From Primula veris (Eukaryota; Streptophyta; Magnoliopsida; Ericales; Primulaceae), in the NCBI GenBank assembly GCA_963682055.1, contig OY821749.1, positions 32,495,631-32,559,630 on the forward strand: 64,000 nt of DNA, read 5' to 3'. Made by a program: the position numbers and the translations under genes. The notes under the pieces are model-generated. The model made no database searches. It was not told the origin of the DNA and saw only the letters and a list, made by a program, of their open reading frames with translations. Below, piece by piece: positions 49,231 through 62,700 of the stretch. The first letter of the stretch is position 1; each line of letters starts with the position of its first letter.

Positions 49231-52200
49231 ATGGCGGATCAGATTAGGAAGCTGATGACAGATGAATTCAAAACCTATGCATATCTTCTTCTCTACATCG
49301 CCCTATCTAGCGGCCAAATCTTCTTCAACAAGGTCTCTTTTCAATAATTTAACTATTATCGCTTAGCTGTTTTTTATGATTTGCCCAATGTACAAATATA
49401 TGTCCATTTACGGAACAACGTTCTGGGTATGAGCTGAAATTTCTTTTTATGCTTTGTTCTTATTTTTGGGAACCAGATTGCTATAATCCTAAGCTTTCTG
49501 TTAATATACGAAGTGAGAAAATAATATTTTTATAGCGTGAAAATTAAATTGTTTAACGTGGCTAAACGCCACGGTCAGATCAGTGGCGCCTAAGTGGGGG
49601 TTAATTATTTTCCAAAAAAAACAAACAATATAATGTGTATAGATGTAGAGTGCCAATGGATATCTTATGGAGACAGACATACAGGTCCAGTGGAGGAACT
49701 AGAATTTGTTCCTTGAATCATTCTAATTGCGGAAAATAAGTGTTTCTTGTTGTTTTATGTTAACATGATCCAGTTTAACAGGATATAAGCGTAGGCCAAT
49801 GTATTTGACATCCTTGTGTTTGTTTCCAAAATGTATTTTATGAACTAGCACCTTTTTTGATTTCAGCCTTTAGGAAGTACCACATTCTATAATTGGTTAG
49901 ATATTTAGATGCCTTGCTGAGTTGAAGTTAAGAGTTACAAAATTTCAGATCTGTAAAAATTCCATCGATTTAGTGCAGAAACCGCTGGATATGTGTCCTA
50001 AATGGACTCTTCCTGATAAAAGGATTTCTTTCTAGTTCTCTAAACAATTAGGGAATTTATTATAAAAAAAATACGGTTGTACTTATGGCATCAAATATTA
50101 ACGGGTGGTGAGAGCAGGTGGCAGATCTCGTCCAAATTGTGCATGTTGAAGGTTGCATTATCTTCTAGTTTTGATTAAAGACATAGTAGAATATGTAATA
50201 GATTGTCTTTGGGTAAATGTTTTTTAAAGTTTGATTGTTTTGATGCTGGTCGTAACAGTTGCGACAAGTTATTTATTCGCCTCTCTTTTGCTATACTTAA
50301 AGTTGCAAGTGTTTGATTTAATTAGAACGAAATCTAAGAATCATAGAGACGGATTTTTAGAAGAGTTAAATGAGATCCATGGACGTCATTTTGGTTCCAT
50401 ATTTTTGACGTGTATGTTTTTTTTCTCACGTGGCATTGAATCAACTTCTTCATCACTTTTAATGTCCAAATCTTCTATTGTGGTTTGTTTTGTTTTCCTC
50501 ATAAAATTACTTTGTTCGATAGGTAATTACTTTGGCCCCTTCACTTGTCTGATCTCACTATGTGTTACCTTTCTTTGTATGCAGTGGGTTTTATCATCAA
50601 AAGAAATAAACTTCCCGTACCCTCTTGGGCTAACTCTTCTTCACATGATGTTCTCTTCTGTTCTTTGTTTTTTACTCACAAAAGGTTTCAAGGTACTTGC
50701 TTGTTTAATTACTACCGGTATCATATTTAGAATTAGATAAATGCGCAGAAACTTATTGTGTACATTATTTGCTTTTTCCCTTCTAACAGATTTTGAAAGT
50801 TGAGGAAGGGATGACCATGGAAATGTAAGTACTCTATATATAATGAAAAATAAACATTAAGCACAACCGTTGAATGTTGGCCCTCTTACACTATTAGTTT
50901 GTTGAACTTCAAGGATATGCAAATACATGGACACCAGGCACTTACCTTGTTATTCTTTTTGTATCTCTGATCTGAAATAGCAGTATGTTTTTAATGGAAA
51001 ATTTTCGTCTGGTATTAAAACAGATCTGACTAAATTTTATTTTCCAGCTATACTACATCAGTTATGCCTATCGGTGCAATGTTTGCGTTGACTCTTTGGC
51101 TGGGGAATACTGCTTATCTCTACATCTCCGTTGCATTTGCACAAATGTTAAAAGCTATTAGTAAGTAATTGCAACCCCTTCAATGAATCAGAAAAAAAAA
51201 ACCTTACATCAATTACTGTTGTTTAAAATCTTAAAATACATGAATAAAAGTCTTTCTTTTACTGATATTCTAGAACCTTGCAGTGCCAGTAGCTGTTTTT
51301 GTTCTTGGAGTTGCTGCTGGACTTGAAGTGATGAGCATTAGGATGCTTTTGATAATGTCTGTTATAAGTTTCGGTGTTCTTGTAGCTTCTTATGGTGAAA
51401 TGAGCATAAACTGGATTGGCGTGGTTTACCAAATGGGTGGAGTTGTTGGAGAAGCTTTGAGACTTATATTCATGGAAATTTTTGTTAAAAGAAAGGGTCT
51501 TAAACTAAACCCCATATCTGTCATGTACTACGTTAGCCCATGCAGGTATGTATCTTCTTAATCTTTAAAGGCTATTTAAGGGGTGTAAACAACCAAAATG
51601 TTCAATCCTAGCTTTGAATAAGCTGTTCGTAAGCAATCCTTATTAATCAATTACAGTTGGTACACCAGCGTATCATCACATTTCAATTTCACACACCACC
51701 CTATAAAACTTTGCAATTTGTACCAAAAAGTTACGTTTAAGAACGATTTAGTACATTTAGTGCCTCAAGTAGGAAAAATTATCAGATATATAAGACACCG
51801 AAGTTTGAATGAATTATTTCTGTATTCTACACTTTTTGTATATTTGTACACTATTCTACCACATTTATTTCTATTTAAGTTCCCAATCTATGATTTTTTT
51901 CTTCTTATTCAGTGTAGCGAACCGAAATATATGTTAGACTGGGATATTAATTGCTAGTTTTCTAGGCCCATGTACAAAAACGAATGAGAAAATACCTTGG
52001 TTAACATAGCAGTAGTACACCCTACTTCAATTTTTTGTTCTGTTTTTTTACCCCTAATAACAACAATTGTTTGTCTTCTTACTGCAGAGTTTTTAGTCAA
52101 CTTATTAGAGATTTGTTTTTTGTGCAGTGCTCTTTGTTTGTTCATTCCGTGGATATTTTTGGAAAAGCCAAAGTTAGATTCCCAAGAGACATGGAACTTT

Positions 52201-52645
52201 CCAACACTTATCCTCGCACTCAACTCTCTCTGCACATTTGCACTTAATCTATCTGTTTTTCTCGTGATTACTCATACAAGTGCTTTAACGATTCGTGTTG
52301 CTGGAGTTGTCAAGGATTGGGTGGTTGTCTTATTATCGGCATTTCTCTTTGCTGATACCAAGCTAACATTGATAAACTTGTTCGGTTATGGCATTGGTAA
52401 TTCTTTACATCCAACTCTTTAATTCCTGGCCTCCTTTACTATTTGATACAAACAGCTGTCACTAGTCAGTTTTTCTAGACTTGTGCCTTGATAAAACTCT
52501 TTGTTCATTTTCTGTAGCTATTGCTGGTGTATTTGCTTATAACAACACCAAGTTGAAAAAAGAAGTGGTTAGAGACGAAGTAGTTGATACTCAAGACTCT
52601 GAACATGCTCAGACTTTGCAATTATCTTCCCCGCCGGATAGATAA
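49231..52645 (+). CDS. Probable sugar-phosphate/phosphate translocator, KD subfamily, At3g14410-like (7 exons, 338 aa)
   Basis: Coding exons: 49231-49332, 50585-50692, 50790-50824, 51048-51160, 51284-51545, 52128-52396, 52518-52645 (1017 nt with TAA). A multi-pass membrane carrier of the drug/metabolite transporter superfamily, triose-phosphate/nucleotide-sugar translocator family; substrate and membrane are not known from sequence, and endomembranes are likely because no plastid transit peptide is present. Evidence: N-terminal [37 protein letters not shown], then about ten hydrophobic segments including [20 protein letters not shown] and [17 protein letters not shown], and the late helix [16 protein letters not shown], whose Lys-Asp puts it in the KD subgroup. 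The hydrophilic C-terminal tail ([11 protein letters not shown]...SPPDR) faces the cytosol in relatives. Length and exon phases match the Arabidopsis protein. A second member of the superfamily lies 2.1 kb downstream on the same strand. Confidence 0.94.
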
Positions 52646-54770
52646 ATGGAGGTTTTCTTAGCATATAGCTTGTGCCAGGTAAACATCTATGAAATGCTTT
52701 AAGGTTATGTCCGTGTAAATTTTCTATATGTTTGTTTTTTTCCATCACGGCGAAGTTTAATGCAAAAGTAGTAGATTCATAGAATTTTACTTTACGAAAA
52801 TGAAAACTTTGATTGCGCACGCTTTAAGGTTATGTCTGTGTAAATTTTCGATATGTTTGTTTTTTTCCATCAAGGCGAAGTTTAATAATGCAAAGGTAGT
52901 AGATTGATAGAAATTTTACTTTAGAAAAATGAAAACTTTGATTGCACTATACTAGTCCATGATTACTTGTTTCTTCTATATTGCAGATGAATATTTGATC
53001 CAGAGATTTTGGAAGACATTGTAAGAGATATATAAAATTGGAATCTGCTCCATTTTGTTTAGCCATAATGATATGGCTGTTACATAGTTATTCTTTTCTA
53101 GGATGCCTAACTAGTCTCACCCAGAAGTTCAAATTCGTATACGACAAAAACAAAATTACCGAAGTTGCAAGTGTTATAACTGTATTAAAACGCGGAATGA
53201 ATTTTTGCTCATTTGTTGTTGTGAGAGGTGATTGTTTCCCCATGTACATGTAGAAACAGATTCAGAATACATTATATTGAGTAAATTGCTTTTATTTATA
53301 ATCCTCGTTTTTTTATAACTATTGCAGCCACATTGTTGACATTATACTTCATTGATCTCTTTTAAAAATTATCCGAGTATCTAGGGTGTTAATGGCCAAG
53401 TAAACTTACAACCGCGTGCCTAACCCAGACTCTTTATTTGTCCGTCTTCATTCGGAATAATTTCTACTCACAACTTTAAGACTTTAATATTTTTTTCTTC
53501 AAAATAACTTTCATACTTTAGCATAATTTCATTCACATTTTTATTCAACTAATTTTCTGCACGATATTTTGTTTGATGAAGTTGCTTGAATTGGTTAGCT
53601 GCATAAACACTTGAGAAGTAAATGTTAGTTCTATTGGAATATACGGAGTATTCAGGATATTTATAAAGTTGATCTATGGTCCAACACAAAGTCACAAACT
53701 ATAGTTGGTAAAAATATCTACCATATAAAGTGATCATCAGGTCGACCATTTCCCCTTTCCTGTCATCGAAGCTAAGCAGCAACGTCGTTTTCGTTTTTAA
53801 AAGAGGTCTCCTCGTCGTACCACTCATCTAGCTGATTTTTATTTATTTTTTGGTTAGCCATAGGGCTGACGATGATCACCACGTCTATTGAATGCACAGA
53901 GTGAAATGTAAATCTAAAACAAAAAGCGCGTTAAATATACCAATATCTTTTATGGAGATCGACCGGTTAAGATCTTATGAGTTTAAGTAACTATCAAATG
54001 ATAAAGTTAGAAGCAATACTTGCAAGAAGATACAGCATGGTCTTTTCTTCCTCGTCTGTTTAGAGACAGCATAATGGTTTGGACGAGAATTCACCTGCTA
54101 ACATGAATTCATTGTTGGCGTTAGCATTTCCGTAAGTTGCATTGCATCGATCATCTTTAAATTTAGTAACATAATAAATCAATTATTAACAACCAGAAAG
54201 AACCGATTTAAAAAGCGAAATGATCTTAGTTATTAAATATTCTTATAATAATTTTCATATTTACTTTAAAACAAGGAAGCGGAAAAACATTTCACATATG
54301 CCTCCCCTTTAAGAGATAATTATAAGTAATTCAAAAGTTTTTCAATAAGATTTTATGTCACTATAGTATACATTTCAATAATTATTATTATTGCTTACTA
54401 GTTTTGGATGCCAACCTTTACAAACAGTAGCAGAAAACTAGATTGTTTTTTTTCGTAATTATGGGGGTGCTGACATGATAAAATCGATAATAAAATGATC
54501 GGTTTTTTCTTAGTATAAGATGGCAGAGTTTATTTTAGCCTGTTACTGTTACTCCTTATTTACAAATTATTGTAATATTTCCTAACTTGAAGGCATACAT
54601 TGGCGCCTTTTCTTCCACATGTCCATTTTTCTATGTCTCTATTTTACTACCCAACACAAACAAACCATCAAAACGAAAAAGTCAAGAAATAAAAAAAGAA
54701 GAAGAAGAAAAGTAAACTAATGAACACCAATGCATTCAACCATAGCTTTAATGAGATCACCTTTTAAAAA
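52646..54770. other. Spacer between the two translocator genes
   Basis: It begins with the 3' untranslated region of the first gene, which includes a 125-bp tandem duplication. The remainder is A/T-rich with no supported gene. Positions 54650-54770, A-rich with AAGAAGAAGAAGAAAAG, look like the leader of the second gene. Confidence 0.5.
52696..52948 (+). repeat. 125-bp tandem duplication in the 3' flank of the first translocator gene
   Basis: GCTTTAAGGTTATGTCCGTG at 52696 recurs as GCTTTAAGGTTATGTCTGTG at 52821; both copies run through TTTGTTTTTTTCCATCA and GCGAAGTTTAAT to GAAAACTTTGATTGC. Identity is roughly 90 percent by eye, so the duplication is recent. Confidence 0.85.
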
Positions 54771-57723
54771 ATGATCCCAAAAAGAGAAAACCTCATCACA
54801 ATCTCACTTGTGATCCTTTGGTACTCATCTAACATAGGTGTTATATTGCTAAACAAATATCTTTTATCAAATTATGGATTTAGGTATCCTATATTCCTCA
54901 CCCTTTGTCACATGGCGTCGTCATGTCTTCTTAGCTATGTTTCTATGGTCGTTTTTCCGATGCAGAAGATCAAATCGTGGGCACAGTTTTTTAAGATCGC
55001 GACGCTAGGTGTCGTTTTTTGTGGGTCTGTTGTTGGTGGGAACATTTCTCTTAGGTACTTTTGATGTCAATTTTATTTTTGAAAGGAAATTTTTCGGATT
55101 CGGGAAACTCGTTTTTACCTGAAAAACATTTCAGATACGTTTTTTTTCCTAGTATTTTAAACCTGTGGGCTGTACTAGAAACCTGGTGTAGTGTTAAGAT
55201 GTCGAATTCGTAGAATAAGGAAAATGTTTGAGGATTCTGGTTTTCATGGAAACTTGTATGTGTTTTTTTTGTGTGTGTGAGACTTTTAATGGAAACTAAT
55301 TTGCGAGAAGTTAAGTTGATATTATATTTTTCTTCGTAATACCAGTATTGTTAGAAAGGACTTTGTTAAAATGTTTCACCGTGCTTCGTAATTATAAATA
55401 TTAACTCGAGCCATAATTTACATGTTTCCAGTAAAGTGATGTTATAATCGTTGGATTGTTTACAAAAAATGTAAATTCTTCTTTGCATTATATTTTCAAA
55501 GTCATGTGTTCTTTTGCATGTTTCTGTCTCCAAATTTAAAACGGCAACTAGGGAATGAGTTATACTAAAAGACGAGTTGTTAATAGTAGTCGGGACAATG
55601 ATTTTGATTGATTGTTATTGTTTTCCGGCAGGTATCTACCAGTGAGTTTTAATCAAGCGATAGGAGCGACCACGCCATTTTTTACTGCAGTTTTTGCTTA
55701 TCTGATGACTTTTAAGGTTGAGAATTGGGTAACTTATTCTGCTCTTGTGCCTGTTGTTGCTGGGGTTGTCATTGCCACTGGGGTATGTTTTTTCTTTTAA
55801 TTTTGAAACTATATCTTGTTTATCAATTTCATGTAATTATGTATGAACTCAGTCTGTGGCTATGTCATTTAGTTAAGAGTCATTCTTAGCGATGTTTCGT
55901 AATAATAGTTCTGTTATAGTATATTTCAATGCAGTGAATAGATAGTGATAGTCAGCATTACACAGGAGAGAATTTAGTCGGAAACTTCGCCGATGAATGT
56001 TTAGCAACTACTTTGAGTGAGAAAAGTTTCCAATATGCGGGCTATGTTTTCGTTTTGTTCATTTGAGATGCGACTTTTAAGCCACATTTATTTAGGTTTT
56101 AATCTTGTCTGGTCACAAAAGCGAAAAACATTAAGATATATCAACTCATCTTTTTGGGAACATTTATTCCATAGCTATGAAAATGAGCTAACATTTTGTC
56201 TTGAAAACTCTGTATTCTAACAATCAAAAGAAACCAATTAGCATCGGACTTTTGATTTTGATTTCTGTTTATAAGTCTTGTATTTGACGACAGGGTGAAC
56301 CGAGCTTTCACTTATTTGGATTTATTGTGTGCATAAGCGCAACTGCTGGGAGAGCTTTTAAGTCTGTTCTTCAGGGTATCCTACTTTCTTCCGATGGGTA
56401 AGGCTAAACTTAGTTTTGTTCTCGGATTTTATTTTCCCGAAATTATTTCTTGTTTCCTGTCATATTTTGTGCTTTTTAGTGTTTGGTTGCAAATTTCAAG
56501 CATATAAAGCTGGAAGTATGGATCCTTTTCTTTTTAAGGTATAGAGAAAAGGCAAGGTTCATCCAGCTTCAAGCTTTTATTAGCCTTTCAAAAAAAAGAA
56601 CAAAATCGCTATATATGTGATCAGTCAATGCTGTTCAACTTTAAATAAATGAGAAAACTAGAATCCAACAATGTCTTCCAAAGAGGAGCAATACAGTTTC
56701 CAAATTTAACAAGATTTGTTCAATCAAATGTATGTGTTTATGTTACTTTATCGATATAATTTCAGGGAGAAGTTGAACTCAATGAACTTGCTAATGTACA
56801 TGTCCCCAGTAGCTATTCTGCTTTTATTGCCTGCGTCGCTTATAATGGAACCCATAGCATTGCACGTGGTAATGTCACTCGGACGACAAGATAAATCAAT
56901 TTGGATCCTACTTTCAATAAACTCTTTGTTAGCTTATTTAGCGAATTTATCCAACTTCTTGGTGACCAAGCATACAAGCGCACTTACACTTCAGGTTTGA
57001 TCTCATTTTTCACCTAAGTATCCAATTTAAGGATCATATTAGCCTTTTTTTTCTATATAACTATTAGTTAGAAACTATGTAGGTGTAGCTTTAATACTTG
57101 GGATAATTCCCATTGATATACTATGAACTTATTTTCCTCTATGTACTAACACCAACTTCCAACTGATACTTAGTAGCATTGTAAACTATCCAAAACGAAT
57201 TTGTCGAACACTCAGATTGAAGTATATTCCCAGAAAAAATAAGCATCGTCAGTTTGTTAAGTATGGGCTACTTATCGGTCTATTAACATGTATTCCCATA
57301 AAAGTGGAAAACAATATACCGAGCATTGCCAATCTAAAATTTGTTCAGTAATGCACGGTCATTAACAGTTGTTGGAAAACAGTAAAAACCAACAACAGTG
57401 ACCTTAAATGGGAGATTTTTATTCCTTGTAACTAAATGATAAAGTATTTCATTAGTAACTCATCGCCAATTTTTGTGTAAAAATCATTGATTAGTATCTT
57501 GCACCATTGCCAAATTTCATGTACCGTGTGTACAGATATTAATACATTATCATCAAATTGTATGTTGCAACAGGTATTAGGAAACGCAAAAGGTGCCGTA
57601 GCTGTGGTTATTTCAATATTGTTGTTTCGAAATCCGGTAACTTTTATTGGTATTGGTGGATATGCAATCACTGTGTTAGGGGTAGTTGCTTACGGAGAAG
57701 CCAAGAGGAGATCGTCAAAGTGA
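54771..57723 (+). CDS. Probable sugar-phosphate/phosphate translocator, KV/A/G subfamily, At3g11320/At5g05820-like (5 exons, 305 aa)
   Basis: Coding exons: 54771-55054, 55632-55782, 56294-56397, 56766-56994, 57574-57723 (918 nt with TGA). A second triose-phosphate/nucleotide-sugar translocator-like carrier with about ten transmembrane helices; relatives reside in the Golgi or other endomembranes and the substrate is not known here. Diagnostic stretches: [66 protein letters not shown]-type [20 protein letters not shown], and [20 protein letters not shown], whose Lys-Gly after the conserved Ala marks the KV/A/G group. The C-terminus ends in basic AKRRSSK, a pattern compatible with endomembrane sorting. 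Exon structure differs fully from the upstream gene, so the pair is not a recent tandem duplication. A MITE copy lies in intron 3. Confidence 0.94.
56478..56600. mobile_element. MITE fragment, GGCTTGTTTGGTTG-type family
   Basis: It contains GTGTTTGGTTGCAAATTTCA and AGGTTCATCCAGCTTCAAGC, the left end and interior of the family; the right end is not evident. It lies in intron 3 of the second translocator gene. Confidence 0.5.
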
Positions 57724-58703
57724 CCATCTTTGCAAAAATCATCCACTTAAGAGTTTTGACTACAATTTTGTGTAAACATAGTTCCTATAATCACTTCATA
57801 AGATGAGATTTAAAGCTTTTTTCTGGTATTATATTTGATTATATAAAAGACAGATAAACCTTGCTGGAAAATACAGAAATAACTAACATGGAAAGATTTC
57901 TAAAATGAGGAACTTTGTTATGATGAGGTGTTTCAGGTGAAAAACTTATAAGTCGAAAAGAAAACAGAAAGACATACCTGCCTTTTTATACCATAGTTGA
58001 ATTATTAATTTAGTTCGCGATGTAGAAAAATTAGATTCTAAAGCATGCTATTGCTCCATGCAAGAGTCGGAACCGGTTCCATAGTTTTGGGGGCCTTAGA
58101 CGACCTTAAAAATGGTGCTTTTTTTTCCTTCGTCGTAAAGAAAACGAGTTATTTAACTAAAATTTATAAGATAAGATTAATAAATGGTAAAATGTTAAGC
58201 TAAATATCATCAGATGCAATAAGTTTAGTACATTTAATAAAAAATTCAATGATGTGAAGCAATATTTTTACAAACTTCGCATTCGACCTAAAATTATACT
58301 AGGATTTTTTTAAAAGAAATTAGGGATCAAGTTTGTTATTTATTTAACAAGTCAGGTCCTTTTGTGTTTTATTGATATAGGAGACCACATAAAACCTTGC
58401 ATGAAAATAAAATGGTTCATTAGTTTAGTAAGTTCTGAAATAAAATAAAAAACAAAATATTGTCGATGCAGAAAATCAAACTTACTTTGCCTGTTCAACT
58501 GACTATATAACTACGAAACCAACCACTCAATCGCAGTGAACAATTGCTAAAAGATTGGAAATGAATTATATATATATATAATCACATGCTTGAAGATGCA
58601 AATATGAAACATAAAAAAAAATAAAAATGAGAGCTTATATGAACATCAACTTAGACATCAACTTGGACACTTTTTCGTAAAAAATCTCCAAATTAAGATT
58701 TGG

Positions 58704-58901
58704 CTAATGCAAATCTTCACGGTTTCACGACGGGAACACAAATATGCGTCTTGTTTTTTTTTTTTTCCCGAGATGTATAATGACATGTTTTCAAAATTAT
58801 GGTAAAATTTAAAAATTCAAACATGTCATTATACATCTCGGAAAAAAAAAACATGACGCATATTTGTGTTCCCGTCGTGAAACCGTGTAAATTTGCATTA
58901 G
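58704..58901. mobile_element. 198-bp near-perfect foldback element
   Basis: The left arm CTAATGCAAATCTTCACGG continues GTTTCACGACGGGAACACAA and CCGAGATGTATAATGACATG; the right arm repeats the same text inverted, through GCGTCATG and a T-run/A-run pair, ending GCATTAG. Arms of about 80 nt differ at only a few bases around a short A/T-rich loop near 58800. It has the form of a foldback or Mutator-like MITE. No target duplication is evident. Confidence 0.8.
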
Positions 58902-59539
58902 TTAGACATCATCAACTGTATTTAATATTTCCAATAAAAATGGCAAGTACCAAATAAGCACCGTTTCTGTTTGTTGTATCAATAATGTACTAATAATATG
59001 GACGAGTTTGGGCAAAAAGTTCTAGTTTCACTGTAAGTGAGTTAGCAATTTACCCAAAGATCCACATTTACAGTATTACCTATCACTACCGGTTAGACCG
59101 AGCAGCACTTATTTCATTTGAGTTGTATACGAATGCATGAATCGGAAATTCTGACATTACTTTTGACTTATTTCTCAAATGGAAGCAAGTACTGATGTTC
59201 TACCATTCAACAATCTAGCTGTACAAAATAGGCAACTATTATAGAAGGAACAAAATATCATACAGATCAAAAGGAAAATTGCGTAACAAATTTGAAAAAA
59301 CTATAATAACTTTCAAGCAAATTAAACCAAAATATTTTCAAATAGATGCAGTAATTGTTTCACGGATAACAAAAGCAAAACACAAACAATAATTTTCCAC
59401 ATATTACTGTCGTGTCGAAGTGGGACGATAAGTCTTTCTTTTTTAAAAATATATAAAATGAGGATCTAAGGATTTGACTCAAAACCCTTTTTCTTTGTTA
59501 TATTTATAAAAAAAGAGGATCTATATAAGGATTTCACTC

Positions 59540-59612
59540 CTACCCAAATACTGGAATCCACGATCTCCTACTTGATAGTGTGAGGTCTGGCCACTAGGCT
59601 ATCCCGAGTGGT
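59540..59612 (-). mobile_element. Possible tRNA-derived SINE head
   Basis: On the minus strand, GGGATAGCCTAGTGGCC (59591-59601 core TAGCCTAGTGG) fits the pol III A box. GTGGATTCCAG (59551-59561), 29 nt downstream, is an imperfect B box. The composition and spacing fit plant tRNA-derived SINEs, but the B box is weak and the tail is unclear. Confidence 0.4.
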
Positions 59613-59758
59613 TCACGATAGGATTTAGATCTCTCCTCTCTAAAAGTCAGGAGGTCAGAAAACATATCATTTCAAAACTTTATTTGCTCGACTATGTACT
59701 CGTTAGAGCTCCTTCGTAAATTAGTTCTGATCCAACAAAAAAGAATTGCTTTGTCATT

Positions 59759-62700
59759 TCAAGCCATATCGGGGCCACTTGGGAGTTGCTCATAACCATC
59801 GTGGTGCTTAGGAGTAATGTCTCTATCAACAGGAATGCATTTCAGTATGGCCGAAATTGGCAAGCTTACTGCTCCAAGAACAACGCTTAGTACCCAAAAC
59901 TGCCAACTCAGCGGCACTGTACTTGCAAATGTGCCTAGAAACTCGACTATGATGATTTGGAAAACGACAGTGGCAAAAATTATGGCTGTGAATATCCAGG
60001 TGCTGAATATGCCTTTAAAGACGTTGATCTTGTCAATATCTCGGCTGTTTATCTCGTTAAATACCTATAAGAACACGCAAAGACAGATCATCACACTTGA
60101 GAGATAATACTAAAAATAAGAAAATATTTTCTTGTTTTGAAATATTTTTTGTCGAAGAATGCACATTTTGGATGCTGGTAGGAAAACTTGAGTGCACTTT
60201 CCTGATTTATCAGATCCAAGATATTAGAAAAGGTTGCGATCCATGTTTAAGATCATCTGAAGACAGAAACAGTAGTAGGCTTGTTTGGTTGGAGCCTTTT
60301 AACAAACTTTGTGGATTTCTTGAGATCCAGAAAAAAACCCAAGGTTCATCCAACTTAAACTTCTAAGTCTTTTCAAGCAAAAATAAACACGATGACCTCA
60401 ACCTAAGATGGTGAAGTCCATCTCTTAAGCAAAACAAAAGAGCTTAAAAGCTGCAACCAAACAAGGCATGTACTGTTTAAATCCTTGAGCAAAACAAGGA
60501 TTATAATGGTTAAATAGGATCTGGAAACATTGTGACTTGTATTTCAAATAAAAATTAATCCACATAACTTTGTACGTCACAATATTACCACTAGATATGT
60601 GACTAAATTAAAAACACGTATGTTAACCCCCCACAGTCTGAGACTAGAAAGGTATACCTGGCAAAACACAAAGGTGTTGAAAATAAAAGTATTGAGAACC
60701 ACAGTAGCATCTGAACCTTCAAGCTTTAAAATATTTTTTCCATCAAAATTCAAAACTCCAAGCACAGCCAACTGGTAAATACTCTGACCAATAATATTTC
60801 TCCACATAGGCTTTGTGATAAAGTTTGCTCCCCTTCCGACAGGGGGTCGGTTCATAAGTCCTTCACTTGGTGGTTCTGTCGCTAAAGCCAATGCCCCTAG
60901 AGTGTCCATAATAAGGTTGACCCATAGTAACTGCACAGCCGTGAGGGGAGCAGATCCTGGTATTTTGCAAAATTTTAGTTTTTTCTTTCCATTACAAAGT
61001 ATTATAAGTAATGTACTAAGAAACATGCAATTACGCACATTGAAACTCGCTTTTACTGATAAATGTAAGAAAATTGTAGAGCTTAGCACAACATGAAAAA
61101 AAGCTGCTCTTTACAGAGAGAGAAGCTTATAGTTTTTCTTGGGTCTTAATAGTTTAGGAAATAATATCACCCTCCAAAAAAGCTTAGGAAATAATATATA
61201 AATTTTCAATATCATGTGCATGATTCTATTGTCTTTTGTTCTTTATTCCTTTCAAGTGTTTAAATTTTAATTAATATGAAGTATGCATGGTGTTTTAGGT
61301 ATATTGCTGTATTTCTGAGCATCTATTTCTTTTGAGCAAAATGTACGTTTTTCATGCAGAACGTTACGGCTTGCACTTTCATGAATCACTTGCGGAAAAC
61401 TTTTATCAGATCTTTTACGTTCTAGAACAGTGATATAAGAGAAGTACTTGTGGGAGGACAAATTTCCGTAACGCTAAGCAGTATATGCAACAGTTAAGAA
61501 TGATTTACACGCACCTATACAAACAAGAGAGGATATAACTATATACGTAGAAAAGAGGAGATCGGATAAAAACAACCAACCTGTGATGCAAGCAGAAACG
61601 AAGTTGATCATAAGAGCAACCACGTTGACAGTCAACTGAAATTGAACAAACTTCTGAATGTTGATATAAACCGAACGGCCCCATCTTGCTACATTTACTA
61701 TGGTTGAGAAGTTGTCATCCAATATGATCACATCAGCATTCTCTTTTGCGACCTGTTAACATTTCTCAACAGATAAGATCAAAAGAATAATGCACATCAA
61801 ATCACACAAAAGCATTACAGAATATGAGCTATGATAAAGATAAGGGTGAGTCTTTAAGAAGTCAGGCTAGCATTACATGCTTTGATACAATAAACTATGG
61901 GAAGTTGCTTGAACTTTTTTAAGCTTGATTTACAACACTATGTGTACACAATTTTCGCAAGAACTATAACTTCAGTGAATCAATTGGTAAAAACATTAAA
62001 ATCTAGTGAGTGGTGATACAGGTGTAAAAAATTAGACTTTCCCCAAGAGATTACGTGTACGCCATATTTCTAATATTATTTTTTGCAGGTTGACGTACAA
62101 ATCAAAAAGATTTATTCGCATATTAGTCTACAAGACTGTAACTAACCCCAATATATTAGCATGGTACATATATCTAAAAATGAAAGATGTCAAAACATCC
62201 TAGGATTAGACGGTTAAAAGAACAGACCTCTGTTCCTGCAATACCCATGGCAAGTCCAATATCAGATTCATGAAGAGCTGGAGCATCATTAGTTCCATCA
62301 CCGGTAACTGCTACAACCTCTTGAAATGTGCTCCTTAAATTCGTTACTAGCTTGTGTTTGTCCAAGGGCAAGGACCGAGCCATCACCTGTATATGTCAAA
62401 ATTATCAGCAACTTACATTTCTTCTTAGGAGAATTCCAATTATGTGACAAATTTCCAACGAAATGCCAATCCTCGAGGGAAATTTTCATTACCATTTAGG
62501 GTACTGCATACTATCCGTTATGCATTTCAAATATCAGTTTATAGAAGTGTATGCTCATTAAAGGTGAAACCAGTTAAATGAACAACATAACAATATTAAA
62601 AAAATAAAAAATTAGTCAAGTGTATGGATTCAGTTGTGAAAAGTTTAATTAACAGCATGCGAATAAAAATCGCAGTATTTTTAAGTGTATCCTCTTGTAA

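Larger units (their letters stand above)
57724..59758. other. Spacer between convergent translocator and Ca2+-ATPase genes
   Basis: It contains the two 3' ends, a long hairpin element (58704-58901) and a SINE-like segment (59540-59612). Unique A/T-rich DNA elsewhere, with no supported ORF. Confidence 0.5.

Noticed and set aside
50231..50740. 169-aa plus-strand ORF starting with hydrophobic sequence
   Set aside because: It lies in intron 1 of the first translocator gene and overlaps exon 2 in another frame. No recognisable domain, and the real exon 2 is in a different phase.
53754..53800. GAAGCTAAGCAGC-like text reminiscent of 5S rRNA
   Set aside because: Only a short stretch is similar; the internal control regions and full 120-nt length of 5S rRNA are missing.
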